Below, in pieces: positions 16,264-25,043 of a stretch of 64,000 nucleotides of DNA. Source of the DNA: Thiomicrorhabdus sp. Its GTDB lineage: Bacteria; Pseudomonadota; Gammaproteobacteria; Thiomicrospirales; Thiomicrospiraceae. The position numbers and the translations under genes are program-made. Below the pieces are notes generated by a model. That model did no database searches. It was not told where the DNA came from and saw only the letters and a program-made list of their open reading frames with translations. Position 1 is the first letter of the stretch. The number at the start of each line of letters is the position of its first letter. The stretch spans positions 422,360-486,359 of the forward strand of contig NZ_OY782565.1 of the NCBI RefSeq assembly GCF_963677875.1, given 5' to 3'.

Positions 16264-16323
16264 AATGCCGCTGCTTTAGCAGCTTTTCGTCATTTTAACG
16301 AATAGGCATTTATTGGAGGCATT
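16264..16323 (+). promoter_or_regulatory. Possible attenuator in the ABC-F leader
   Basis: A short hairpin GCTGC-TTTA-GCAGC followed by TTTT lies at 16270-16287. Around it, AATGCC (16264-16269) can pair with GGCATT at 16305-16310 or with a second GGCATT at 16318-16323 that overlaps the GGAGG site and the start region. These mutually exclusive pairings resemble leader-control elements known upstream of some ABC-F genes. Seen by eye only; no folding was computed. Confidence 0.35.
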
Positions 16324-17970
16324 ATGACCCAGACAACACTGGTCACACTTGACCGAGTCCGTTATCAACATGCAAACGGGCAAGGTTTATTCGATACGCT
16401 TTCCGAAACATTTGATCGTCAGCCCACCGGTTTGGTCGGTGATAACGGTTGCGGAAAGTCCACTCTGGCAAAAATCATCGCCGGCGAATTGGCTCCGAGC
16501 GACGGCTCTGTCGCCTGTACCGGCCGGGTGTTTTATGTGCCGCAGAACATCCGTCTGCAAGACTCTGAAACCGTGGTGGATCTATTACAGATTCGTGCCG
16601 AATTGGCAGCGCTGACGCGTATTGAACAAGGTTCTTCCGATTCACACGATTTTGAGTTACTGGCTGATCGCTGGTTACTCCGCGAAAAGGCGCAGGACGC
16701 TTTGAATCATTTCGGCTTGCCGCATTTGCGGTTAACGACACCCGTAGTGAAGTTGAGCGGTGGGGAGATTACTCAGGTCGCATTAATTGGCGCCTTTATC
16801 AGCGAGGCAGACTTTCTGATTCTGGATGAACCGACCAATCATCTGGATCGGGATCAGCGGCGCCATCTGCATCAATTGATTCGCGATTGGAAAAACGGTT
16901 TGCTGGTCATCAGTCACGATAGGGAGCTGCTGAATCTGATGGAGCGAATACTTGAACTCTCTTCCACAGGGTTGCAGAGTTATGGTGGGAATTTTGATTT
17001 TTATCTGCAGCAAAAACAGCATGAACAGCAGGTTTTAGCGGAAAAACTGGAGCGCGCCAGGCTGGATCGGAAAAAGGGGCTGCAAGCTTTGCAGCAGCAG
17101 AAAGAGCGCCAGCAAAAACGTCAGAACCGTGCCTCAAAGGCGGCGAAACAGACCAATCAATCCAAAGCGTTATTGGATTTTCAGAAAAATCGCAGCCAGC
17201 TGCATAGCGGTAAATTGTCGGCACAAACCCGTACTGTGCAAATCGGGCTCGATAGACGCGTCAGTGAAGCCGAACAAGCGGTAATCCATGAAGCGGATTA
17301 TTGCTTTTTCCCGCTGGAAACGGTTTTGGAGCCTCATAAGCAAGTGTTGCAAATTGATAACCTGACTTTTCCTTATGGATTGATGCCGAAAAGCGCCTTC
17401 AGTTTACATTTCTCGGGCCCTCAGAGAATGGCTTTGACCGGTGCAAACGGTTGCGGAAAGTCGACCCTGTTAAAAATGATTGCCGGGCAAGTTTCCGTGC
17501 CGGAAGCGGGTCGGTTTATATGTTATGTCAAAACGGTTTATATCGATCAGCATGCCAGTCTGCTGGAAGCGGAGCAAACGGTTTTGCAACAACTGTTGAT
17601 GGTGAGCAACCTGACTGAAACCGAGGCACGGCAGAAATTGGCTCAGATTGCACTAAGTGCGCAGAAAATGGATTTGAAAAGCTGTCTGTTGAGCGGTGGC
17701 GAACGAATTAAGGCGTCGCTGCTGATTGCGACTCTGCAACAACCGACTCCGAAATTGCTGCTGTTGGACGAGCCGACTAATCATATTGATTACCGCAGTA
17801 AACAGGCGTTGATTAAGATGTTGAACCAATATCAGGGGGCTTTGATGATTGCTTCCCACGATGGAGATTTCCTGAATGCCTTGCATCTCACGCATCAACT
17901 GAAATGGAAAAGTAAAGGCCAGGTGCCAAGCATGACTTTCGCGGGAGGGGGAGCAGATGACGTTGAATGA
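16324..17970 (+). CDS. ABC-F family ATPase (ribosome-associated)
   Basis: The 548-residue protein has two ABC domains and no membrane segment. Domain 1 has Walker A GDNGCGKS, signature LSGGEITQV and Walker B LILDEPTNHLD; domain 2 has GANGCGKS, LSGGERIKA and LLLLDEPTNHID. A long basic, Gln/Lys-rich linker (QQQKERQQKRQNRASKAAKQ) corresponds to the P-site tRNA interaction region of ABC-F proteins. Such proteins bind the ribosomal E site to relieve stalling or protect against antibiotics. The ATG has GGAGG five bases upstream. Which ABC-F subgroup it belongs to, and so whether it confers resistance, is not clear from sequence. Confidence 0.85.
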   Translation: MTQTTLVTLDRVRYQHANGQGLFDTLSETFDRQPTGLVGDNGCGKSTLAKIIAGELAPSDGSVACTGRVFYVPQNIRLQDSETVVDLLQIRAELAALTRIEQGSSDSHDFELLADRWLLREKAQDALNHFGLPHLRLTTPVVKLSGGEITQVALIGAFISEADFLILDEPTNHLDRDQRRHLHQLIRDWKNGLLVISHDRELLNLMERILELSSTGLQSYGGNFDFYLQQKQHEQQVLAEKLERARLDRKKGLQALQQQKERQQKRQNRASKAAKQTNQSKALLDFQKNRSQLHSGKLSAQTRTVQIGLDRRVSEAEQAVIHEADYCFFPLETVLEPHKQVLQIDNLTFPYGLMPKSAFSLHFSGPQRMALTGANGCGKSTLLKMIAGQVSVPEAGRFICYVKTVYIDQHASLLEAEQTVLQQLLMVSNLTETEARQKLAQIALSAQKMDLKSCLLSGGERIKASLLIATLQQPTPKLLLLDEPTNHIDYRSKQALIKMLNQYQGALMIASHDGDFLNALHLTHQLKWKSKGQVPSMTFAGGGADDVE

Positions 17971-17994
17971 CTTTGCTATCTGAAAATCGAGTTG

Positions 17995-18414
17995 TTAATC
18001 ATCCATGTGAATGGGCTTGCGCAGACTTTTTGTCTGGCTGCGTTGGTTTTTTTGTTCAAGGCGTTTACGCCGGGCACTTTTGCTTGGACGGGTGGCGATG
18101 CGTTTTTTCGGTCGAATTGCGGCGGCTTCCAAAATTTCCTGCAGGCGCTGTAACGCCGCTTGTCGATTGGCTTCTTGAGTTCGGTGAGATTGGGATTTGA
18201 TGACAATAATGCCGTCTTTGGTAATGCGTTTATCGGATGCTTTGAGCAAGCGCTGTTTAAGGTCGTCTGGCAGTGATGCGTTTTTGATGTCAAATCTTAG
18301 ATGTACGGCGGTCGCGACTTTATTGACATTTTGTCTACCTGCACCTTGCGCACGGACTGCTTGCCAGCGGATGTCGGATTCTCTGATGATCTGGCCGGTT
18401 GAAAGTTGCAGCAT
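17995..18414 (-). CDS. arfB: ArfB/ICT1-like peptidyl-tRNA hydrolase with GRQ in place of GGQ
   Basis: A ~140-residue release-factor-like protein. From the ATG at 18414 it aligns well with ArfB (MLQLSTGQII...RAQGAGRQNVNKVATAVHL, then LRFDI) and ends in a basic tail (KKRIATRPSKSARRKRLEQK) that in ArfB enters the mRNA channel. ArfB rescues stalled ribosomes by hydrolysing peptidyl-tRNA with its GGQ loop. Here the codons read GGT AGA CAA, giving G-R-Q, so the second catalytic glycine is Arg; one G-to-A change in a GGA codon would explain it. Activity may be lost or altered. An in-frame upstream TTG start (18498) is less likely. Confidence 0.8.
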   Translation of the reverse strand: MLQLSTGQIIRESDIRWQAVRAQGAGRQNVNKVATAVHLRFDIKNASLPDDLKQRLLKASDKRITKDGIIVIKSQSHRTQEANRQAALQRLQEILEAAAIRPKKRIATRPSKSARRKRLEQKNQRSQTKSLRKPIHMDD

Positions 18415-18581
18415 CGGTTTCACTTGTTTGGTTGTTCCCTGAAAGAGCGCTTTCAATTGTTCCTTGTTACCTGTTTTAGGTTTCTTAATCTGAAACAAAA
18501 GGTTTTATTTTTGGCTGTTTTTTGAAACGAATTTTCTGATTATAGTTTCCTTGCGGTTCAAATAAATTTAAGGAGACTGAC

Positions 18582-19064
18582 ATGCAAAAAAATTTCGTTA
18601 TTGTGACTGTATTCACGCTTCTGGCGTTGTTGTTTAATACTGCCTCGGCAGCTGAAAAAGGTCCTTCGGCCTGGTTGGACAGTTATTTCACTTCCTGGGA
18701 AACACGTGATATTCACAAAATTGCAACGCATTATGCGGATAACGTATCAATGTTTGATTTACCATCGAACTCGTCCACTTCCGGTAAAAAGGCAGTGGTT
18801 GAGCTGATGCAGGCGATGTGGATCGAGAGTGCCCCGGATATGAAGTGGATTCGTACCAGCCCGAAATACATCAACGATCATACCGTAGCCTACGAGTGGC
18901 TGTATACCGGAACTTACAATGGAATGTGGGGCGATGTCAAAGTGAGTGGCAAACCTTTTGCGGTAAAAGGAATCAGTACGACGACCTTTGATAAAAACGG
19001 CAAGATCGTTTTGCATCGTGATTTTTACGATTTGATGTCCTTCCAAGCTCAGTTAGGCTTGTAA
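18582..19064 (+). CDS. Exported SnoaL/NTF2-like protein
   Basis: The 160-residue protein has a clear signal peptide (FVIVTVFTLLALLFNTASAA) and an NTF2-fold domain of the SnoaL-like/ketosteroid isomerase-like group: WLDSYFTSWETRDIHKIATHYADNV at the N-terminus, then the VKGISTTTFDKNGKIVLHRDFYD strand pair. Family members bind small hydrophobic ligands or act as cyclases, but the substrate here cannot be told. AAGGAG precedes the ATG. The gene is convergent with the LysR gene, six bases apart. Confidence 0.75.
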   Translation: MQKNFVIVTVFTLLALLFNTASAAEKGPSAWLDSYFTSWETRDIHKIATHYADNVSMFDLPSNSSTSGKKAVVELMQAMWIESAPDMKWIRTSPKYINDHTVAYEWLYTGTYNGMWGDVKVSGKPFAVKGISTTTFDKNGKIVLHRDFYDLMSFQAQLGL

Positions 19065-19069
19065 GCGTT

Positions 19070-19972
19070 TTATCGGCCCTGTATGCGAGGGTCGTTTTGC
19101 AGACTTTCTGAAACAAAATCCATAAACAACCGGCCGATTTTCGAAAGTCCCGGTTGGGATGGGTAGAGAGCGTGGATGTCCATTGCGACGGAATGTTCCG
19201 GCAAAACGCCCCGCAGTTTTTCCTGTTTCAAATAGGGTTCGACCAGGGTTTGCGGAAACAGCAGCAGACCTTGGCCGAGCAAAGCCATCTTAATCAGATA
19301 CATTTCATTATTGCAGCGGGTATTGCCGCGAACGTGGCTGTGATCCTGGGCGCCAAGAACTAATGGCCAGCTTTTTTGTAAAGGCATTCCGCTATAAATC
19401 AGGCAGTTATGTTTTTGCAAATCGTCGAGTGTTTTCGGCTCACCGTGCTGTTTGATATAGTCCGGAGCGGCAAAGACGCCGAGACGGGTGGAAAGCAGTT
19501 TTCTGGCCCGATCGTTGGAGTCTTTTAAGCCTCCGATACGGAAAGCCAGATCGATCTCTTCTCCCAACAGGGATTTGTAATCGCTGGAGACCAGAAGATC
19601 GAAATGCACGCCGGGATATTGTTGCGAAAATTCACGCGTCAAATGCGATAAAAACAGGTAACTGAAGGCTTCCGGCGCGGTGATGTGCAGGGTTCCGGAA
19701 AGCCGATCGTTACTTTCAATCACACGCTGTTCGGCTCTTTGTGTGTCTTCAACCAGGCGCAGACAGTGTTCATATACTTCCTTTCCGGCGTCGGTCAGTT
19801 TTAATTTCCGAGAGGAGCGACTGACCAGCTCCGCTTCCCAATCTTCTTCCAGTTGATGCAGGCAACGACTGACCGTTGCTTTGGAGAGTCCGAGCAGATC
19901 CGCTGTTTTCGTCAGGCTGAGATTTTTGACGATATGAATAAATACATACTGGTTACGATATTTCTTCTGCAT
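19070..19972 (-). CDS. LysR-family transcriptional regulator
   Basis: The 300-residue LysR protein has an N-terminal helix-turn-helix (KTADLLGLSKATVSRCLHQLE) and a substrate-binding domain (LSGTLHITAPEAFSYLFLSHL; RIGGLKDSNDRARKLL), similar to the CrgA/DmlR-like group. The start is taken at the ATG at 19972; a longer in-frame extension to 20173 overlaps the promoter and start of the divergent small-protein gene and was rejected. Regulated targets are unknown; the divergent 20058 gene and the convergent exported NTF2-like gene are candidates. Confidence 0.85.
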   Translation of the reverse strand: MQKKYRNQYVFIHIVKNLSLTKTADLLGLSKATVSRCLHQLEEDWEAELVSRSSRKLKLTDAGKEVYEHCLRLVEDTQRAEQRVIESNDRLSGTLHITAPEAFSYLFLSHLTREFSQQYPGVHFDLLVSSDYKSLLGEEIDLAFRIGGLKDSNDRARKLLSTRLGVFAAPDYIKQHGEPKTLDDLQKHNCLIYSGMPLQKSWPLVLGAQDHSHVRGNTRCNNEMYLIKMALLGQGLLLFPQTLVEPYLKQEKLRGVLPEHSVAMDIHALYPSQPGLSKIGRLFMDFVSESLQNDPRIQGR

Positions 19973-20057
19973 AGGGCCTTGAGTATTGAAATAGAAGGCT
20001 TTTATTGTAAAAGATCGGCGGAAGTTTTTATTGACAGATACCGTATAATCTTTACTT

Positions 20058-20372
20058 ATGGATAAGTTTATTTTTTCTGCCGCACAGTTTCGAACAAAAA
20101 TCTCCCTGAGCATCGCTGCGATTCTCATCGGGCTGTTTCTGTTCGCCCAGACGGCAACGCTGATCCATAGCAAAATTCACCCTTTCCATGAACACACAGC
20201 GCAATGCGATGTTTTCGAAGGGGTGGAACATCAGGCAGCCGATGCCCCGACGGTGGTCACGGTTCCGTTCGAAGCGGCGACGGTGGTTATCTGCCATGCG
20301 CCGAAAATTCGATTTCATTTTTCTGCGTCTTTTGATGCTTTTCTTGCCCGGGCCCCGCCGGTTTCTTTGTAA
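20058..20372 (+). CDS. Small exported His-rich protein of a metal-uptake cassette
   Basis: The 104-residue protein has a hydrophobic N-terminal segment (~15-32, LSIAAILIGLFLFAQTATL) followed by a His/Cys-rich stretch (IHSKIHPFHEHTAQCDVFEG, then EHQ) and a C-terminal ARAPP motif. This layout (signal/anchor, HxxxxHxH, Cys, terminal RAPP/RGPP) is seen in small DUF2946-like proteins near metal TonB receptors. It is probably periplasmic or inner-membrane anchored and binds a transition metal. It precedes a His-containing lipoprotein and a TonB receptor in the same direction. The function is inferred. Confidence 0.6.
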   Translation: MDKFIFSAAQFRTKISLSIAAILIGLFLFAQTATLIHSKIHPFHEHTAQCDVFEGVEHQAADAPTVVTVPFEAATVVICHAPKIRFHFSASFDAFLARAPPVSL

Positions 20373-20514
20373 GTCTTTCAATCTAAACTTTTAAGCACAC
20401 AGTGCGCTTTTGCGGACGGAATGGGTCTGCACGCACGAAATCCATCACTTTGGGTCGCAATTTATGACATCCAAGGAGTCTGTTATTGCGGCCGATTTAG
20501 AAAGGAATTTACAA

Positions 20515-21498
20515 ATGAAATTGTTTGCTAAAACGACCATGACTGCAGCAATGGCTGCACTATTGTTGAGTGGCTGCGGTGGCGGCTCGGATTCGACTGA
20601 GGATAGCTATGAGTCCGGTTTACCGGAAAACCTGACGCTGAGTTTTATCGATGCGGCATCTCCGCAGTATTTTGCTTTAAACACTAACGACGACAGTGTC
20701 ACGGATTTGAACGATCTTGCTGCTTCAAGCGGTGATTCAGCCGTACAGAAATTGGCTCTGAACGATACTTCGGTTTTGGGGTCGATTTTTTTCTGGCCGG
20801 ATTTTCGTCTTGTTGACGGAGAAGAAAAACTGGACGGTAAATATCTGGTGATGAAGCCGGATTATGTTGCCGACGATGCGATTGATTCGACGAAGTTTGT
20901 CCAGCTGGTGCATTTCCACGGAACCGATCTGGCGGCACATTCGGCGGATGAATTTGAGAATCCGGAAGAAGGGAGCGGTAAAGCCTTGGCTTTACAGCGT
21001 TTGAATGCCTACGTTGCCGAGCAGAAAGAACTGAAGGAGGAAGTTGCCGAAGCTTTGCCGGAAGATCAGACTTTGTGCCGAGCTTATGTTGATCCGTATC
21101 TGAAATTCGAGCTGGAGCAAGAGGAAGCGACCGCCACCGCTGAAGAAGAGGCGCACGTCCATGGTGATCTGGTGCATTTTGCTCTGACCAAATCCGGCCG
21201 TGTTTACTTTTATAAAGAAGGCGAAAACGGTTTGGAGTCGACTCAAGGGTTTGTGGTTCTGGATGATGTCGAGCAGATTGACAACTGTGCGCGTACGACT
21301 ATTGCACGCAGCAGTGAAGACGGCGTTCTGATTTTCGTACCGGATTCTCAATCGCTTTATCTGGTTGATTCCCACGGAGCGGATTATCACCAGCATTCTC
21401 AATGGTCGGTTCCGACAGTCCTGCAAAACGACGGTTTGTATCTGGATATGATGGCAGTGCTTGGAGAAGGTGCTGAACACGATCACGAAGAAGAATAA
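20515..21498 (+). CDS. His-rich outer-membrane lipoprotein, partner of TonB receptor
   Basis: The 327-residue lipoprotein has lipobox LLSGC followed by GGGSDS. Histidine clusters are spread through it (VHFHGTDLAAH, EEAHVHGDLVHF, DSHGADYHQH, terminal EHDHEEE), together with two cysteines (ETLC/DNC regions) and an acidic coiled region (EQKELKEEVAEALPE). I do not recognise a named family. The histidines suggest binding of zinc or another transition metal. The ATG at 20515 has AAAGGAA upstream; an earlier in-frame ATG at 20410 would put an unsuitable tail before the signal peptide. Fifty-two bases separate it from the TonB receptor, so they are likely co-transcribed. Confidence 0.65.
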   Translation: MKLFAKTTMTAAMAALLLSGCGGGSDSTEDSYESGLPENLTLSFIDAASPQYFALNTNDDSVTDLNDLAASSGDSAVQKLALNDTSVLGSIFFWPDFRLVDGEEKLDGKYLVMKPDYVADDAIDSTKFVQLVHFHGTDLAAHSADEFENPEEGSGKALALQRLNAYVAEQKELKEEVAEALPEDQTLCRAYVDPYLKFELEQEEATATAEEEAHVHGDLVHFALTKSGRVYFYKEGENGLESTQGFVVLDDVEQIDNCARTTIARSSEDGVLIFVPDSQSLYLVDSHGADYHQHSQWSVPTVLQNDGLYLDMMAVLGEGAEHDHEEE

Positions 21499-21550
21499 AC
21501 TTCGTCCGGGGCGCTTTGGCGTCCCGGTTTTTAAAGTGAGGATCACGTTT

Positions 21551-23629
21551 ATGAAACGAAGATTATTAATTGCGGCTTTGAGTTTGCAGCCTTTTTTCGT
21601 GCAGGCTGAAACCAGTCTCGATTCGATTGAAGTGCAAGGACAGGTTGAGGAAGATGCCGAACGCAAGAGCTTGGACAGCGAGACACTGGAGAAGCAGGCT
21701 GGCGGACTGACGTTGGGCGATTACCTGGATAATGCTCCCAATGTCGATTCGGCCAGTTACGGTGCCGCAGTCGGTCGTCCGGTGGTTCGCGGCATGAGCG
21801 GTTACCGGGTCAAAATATTGCAGAACGATATGGAAGCTTCCGATCTGTCGGCAATGAGTCAGGATCATGCTGTGGGCGTTTCCGCAAAGGCATCGCAACG
21901 CATTGAATTGTTGAAGGGGCCAGCGTCTTTGTTGTACGGCGCTCAGGCCGGTGGGGTGGTGCGTCTGGTGGATGAAGCTGCCGGTGAATTTCCTACAAAA
22001 GGGGTCAGCGGCAAGATCGAAGCCGCCGCGAGTGACAACAACGCCGGAGCGAATCTGAGCGGTCAGGTTTCTGTGGCTTCAGACACGTTCGGTATGACGG
22101 TTTCGGGGGTTCACCAGCAGACGGACGACTATACCGATGGTCATGGTCAAACGATCAAAGATTCGGATGTTTTGAGTCAGCAGGGACAGATCAACCTGTT
22201 TTACCGTTCTGCTCCGGACTCGTTGCTGCAGTTCTATTTCCGAGAGTTGTATAAGGATTACGGCATCCCCAACAGCACTCTCAAGGAAACCCGTATCTCC
22301 ATGGAGCGTCAGGATTATGGTGTTAAATGGTCGAAAACAGCGTTAAATGAAGCAATCGATCGTTTCACTGCGGAGTTACAGTACAGCGACTATTTGCATG
22401 ATGAAACGGAAGGTGGTCGTAAGGATGGTCTTTTCGGCAAAAAGACATTGAATTTTGATGTGACGCTGGATTATACGTTGGGAGAATGGCTCGGGACGGC
22501 AAAATTGGGCGTGTCGAATCAGGAATTGAAAGTTTGCCATGAGCATGGGGGCTGTGAAGGTTTTACAACCGCCAGTCGTAATGCGGGGCCGGTTGGTGAT
22601 TCTGTAGAAAACTATATGAACAGTACGGGGCTGCCCTACAGTCATGGCCACCCAATGCCAAATACCGAGGCGCGGCGCATTTTTATGTCCTCGCAGATGG
22701 ATAAACCGTTGAATGAAAATGATTTGATCAGTCTTGGTGCTTATGTGGAATATCGTTCCTTGGATGCCGATCCCGCGAATATTCAGCAGACCTGGGTTTA
22801 TCCGAGCAGTCTGGATGCTGATTACTACAACAGCGAACAGGACCTGGCAGGGAGCTTGTCAGTGGCGTTTAAACGCAACTGGAATGCTTACAGTGCCTGG
22901 GAAGCGAGTTTAAGCTATTTGCAGCGGTTGCCAAGTGCAGACGAGCTTTACTGGAATGGTTTCCATCATGCAACGGACAGCTATATCTTCGGTAACCGTT
23001 ACTTGAATAAAGAGCAGGCGCTTGCGCTGGATCTGGATTGGCATGGCCGGGCTTGGCAGGGAGATTGGCAGGCGAGTGCGTTCTACTATGCTTTTGAAGA
23101 TTACATCTACCAGAGTACGGCTTACGATTCTGCAGGCCAGCCGTTAATTGATCCGTTTCATCTTAGTGAAGTCTGGATGACTGAGCAGGCGGATGCGCGT
23201 TTTTATGGGGGATCGGTTTCCTACGGGCGTAATCTGGGGGTTGCCGCACAGTCTCCCTGGCGTTTGAGTAGCCAGCTGGATGTGCTTTATGCCAAGCTGA
23301 CAGACGGCAGTACCTTACCGAGAACGGCGCCGGCCAGTTGGCTGTTGGCATTGGATTATCGGCAAGCAGACTGGCAGGCAAATGTGTCTGTGAAGCATGT
23401 CTTTGAAGCCAGTGAACTGGCCGAGCATGAACAGAAAACGGCGGGTTATAACTGGGTTTCTTTCTATGCGCAAAAAGACTTTAAAGGAAGAGGAAACCAA
23501 TGGAGCCTGTGGCTCAAGGGAGATAATCTTCTAGACGAATACGCTCAGAACCACCTTTCTTTCTTGAAAGACACGGCACCGTTAAGCGGTCGTCAATTGA
23601 GTATCGGCGTTCGCTGGCAATACCGATAA
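21551..23629 (+). CDS. TonB-dependent outer-membrane receptor, ZnuD-like
   Basis: The 692-residue receptor has a signal peptide (MKRRLLIAALSLQPFFVQA), a plug domain (LTLGDYLDNAPNVDSASYG, RPVVRGMSGYRVKILQNDM, RIELLKGPASLLYG) and a barrel ending in GRQLSIGVRWQYR. One extracellular loop carries a Cys-bracketed His motif (CHEHGGCEG) and another SHGHPMPN, resembling the zinc receptor ZnuD. Together with the His-rich lipoprotein and small protein upstream it probably imports zinc or a related metal. The start at 21551 follows an AAGTGAGGA site. Substrate is inferred from the loops and neighbours, not proven. Confidence 0.82.
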   Translation: MKRRLLIAALSLQPFFVQAETSLDSIEVQGQVEEDAERKSLDSETLEKQAGGLTLGDYLDNAPNVDSASYGAAVGRPVVRGMSGYRVKILQNDMEASDLSAMSQDHAVGVSAKASQRIELLKGPASLLYGAQAGGVVRLVDEAAGEFPTKGVSGKIEAAASDNNAGANLSGQVSVASDTFGMTVSGVHQQTDDYTDGHGQTIKDSDVLSQQGQINLFYRSAPDSLLQFYFRELYKDYGIPNSTLKETRISMERQDYGVKWSKTALNEAIDRFTAELQYSDYLHDETEGGRKDGLFGKKTLNFDVTLDYTLGEWLGTAKLGVSNQELKVCHEHGGCEGFTTASRNAGPVGDSVENYMNSTGLPYSHGHPMPNTEARRIFMSSQMDKPLNENDLISLGAYVEYRSLDADPANIQQTWVYPSSLDADYYNSEQDLAGSLSVAFKRNWNAYSAWEASLSYLQRLPSADELYWNGFHHATDSYIFGNRYLNKEQALALDLDWHGRAWQGDWQASAFYYAFEDYIYQSTAYDSAGQPLIDPFHLSEVWMTEQADARFYGGSVSYGRNLGVAAQSPWRLSSQLDVLYAKLTDGSTLPRTAPASWLLALDYRQADWQANVSVKHVFEASELAEHEQKTAGYNWVSFYAQKDFKGRGNQWSLWLKGDNLLDEYAQNHLSFLKDTAPLSGRQLSIGVRWQYR

Positions 23630-23789
23630 ATCGGTCAGTTGCTGCGACTTCCTGCAAAATCAAGAAAGACCTCAGTGTTCGCTTTGTATCGATTTCGAAT
23701 CGATTATCGTCTATAGGTTTCACAAATTTTCAATGTGTCGGTAGTGCGTTTTCTGGTAAGGTTGCGCTATCTTCGGAAAGGCGGAATCT

Positions 23790-24596
23790 ATGATTAAACT
23801 GGTGGTAATCGATTTAGATGGTACTTTGCTGAACCCTCGGCATCTGGTAAGCGAGGCCACTTTGCAGGCTTTGCGCGCTTTGGATCAGCGAGGGATTCAG
23901 CTGATGATTGCCACCGGCCGTCATTTTCAAGATGTTTATATGCTTGCCCGGCAATTGAATCTTCCGGTGAGCTTCATCACCTCCAACGGAGCCCGGGTAC
24001 ACGATCATCAGGGGAATCTCCTTTACGAAAACCATATTCCTGACGAGCTGGTCGGCGACGTTCTCGACTTAACCGCCGGTTACGACATCCACCGTAATAT
24101 CTATCAGGGAGACGTCTGGCTGGTGGAAGAAGAGAACGAACCTTTGCTGGCAATTCACCACGCTTCCGGTTTTGCTTATCAGCTGATCGATTTCAAAGAG
24201 ATGCGTCCGGGACATATCGATAAGTTCTACTTCAATGCGCCGCATGCGGTTTTGGTACCGGTCGAAGCCGGGTTACAGCAAGCTTTGGGCGATCGCTTAA
24301 CGATTACATTCACCACCGGCGAATATCTGGAAGTGATGAATAAAGGCGTGTCAAAAGGCAAGGCTTTGCAGAGTAAATTGCAATCCCGCGGTATTTTACC
24401 GGAGGAAGTCATGGCGTTCGGAGACGGAATGAATGATATCGAAATGCTTGAGCTGGTCGGCCATCCCGTGGTGATGGAAAATGCCGCCGAGTCGGTCAAG
24501 GCACTGTTGCCCGGAGCCAACCTTGCCAAGAGTAATGCGGAAGATGGCGTTGCCGATTATCTACAGCGCCATCTGTTGGATGGATTACCGGCTTAG
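23790..24596 (+). CDS. Cof-type HAD phosphatase
   Basis: The 268-residue HAD hydrolase of the Cof/YidA subfamily (type IIB cap) has motif [10 protein letters not shown] (nucleophile Asp9), motif [16 protein letters not shown], motif III Lys in KGKALQSKL and motif [14 protein letters not shown]. Members dephosphorylate sugar phosphates, pyridoxal phosphate or nucleotides; the substrate cannot be predicted. It converges on ridA with a four-base overlap of stop codons. Confidence 0.9.
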   Translation: MIKLVVIDLDGTLLNPRHLVSEATLQALRALDQRGIQLMIATGRHFQDVYMLARQLNLPVSFITSNGARVHDHQGNLLYENHIPDELVGDVLDLTAGYDIHRNIYQGDVWLVEEENEPLLAIHHASGFAYQLIDFKEMRPGHIDKFYFNAPHAVLVPVEAGLQQALGDRLTITFTTGEYLEVMNKGVSKGKALQSKLQSRGILPEEVMAFGDGMNDIEMLELVGHPVVMENAAESVKALLPGANLAKSNAEDGVADYLQRHLLDGLPA

Positions 24597-24979
24597 TAGC
24601 TGGAAAGCACCATAACCCCGTCCATTTCTACATCGGTGTCCTTTGGCAGTTGTTTGACTGCAACGGCGGCACGGGCTGGATAAGGTTGCTGGAAATATTG
24701 GGCCATAATTTCGTTAACAGTTGCGAAATGGCTCATATCTACCAGAAAAATATTCAATTTAACAATATCTTGCAGTGTTCCGCCGGCAGCTTGGCAAACG
24801 GCCGACAGATTTTGGAACACCTGATGAATTCTGGCGTCGATTTCACCTTCTTTTAATTCCATTGTGTCCGGAACCAGAGCGATTTGACCTGAAAGATAGA
24901 CAGTGTTTCCGGCGCGAACCGCCTGAGAATAAGTGCCGATCGCCTGTGGAGCCTGATCGGTGGAGATAACTTCTCGCAT
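24593..24979 (-). CDS. ridA: RidA-family enamine/imine deaminase
   Basis: The 128-residue protein of the YjgF/YER057c/UK114 family hydrolyses reactive enamine/imine intermediates such as 2-aminoacrylate. [20 protein letters not shown] and the C-terminal [20 protein letters not shown] contain the conserved Arg and ligand-pocket residues. The ATG at 24979 is used; an upstream in-frame start would add a non-family tail. It follows spoT by 64 bases in the same direction, a common arrangement. Confidence 0.93.
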   Translation of the reverse strand: MREVISTDQAPQAIGTYSQAVRAGNTVYLSGQIALVPDTMELKEGEIDARIHQVFQNLSAVCQAAGGTLQDIVKLNIFLVDMSHFATVNEIMAQYFQQPYPARAAVAVKQLPKDTDVEMDGVMVLSSY

Positions 24980-25043
24980 AGTTGTGTCCTTGTCATTGAA
25001 GCGTGAACTTAAAGCCGTTACCGTCAAGTGTAAACGGCCGTCA

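Noticed and set aside
18700-18720. CACGTG in the SnoaL-like gene as a third parS
   Set aside because: Flanking bases do not match the palindromic core; other CACGTG hexamers (11276, 26116, 29513 regions) fail likewise.
20031-20049. TTGACA and TATAAT in front of the small His-rich gene
   Set aside because: Both hexamers are perfect but separated by only 7 bases, too short for a sigma-70 promoter; the TATAAT may still act with another -35.
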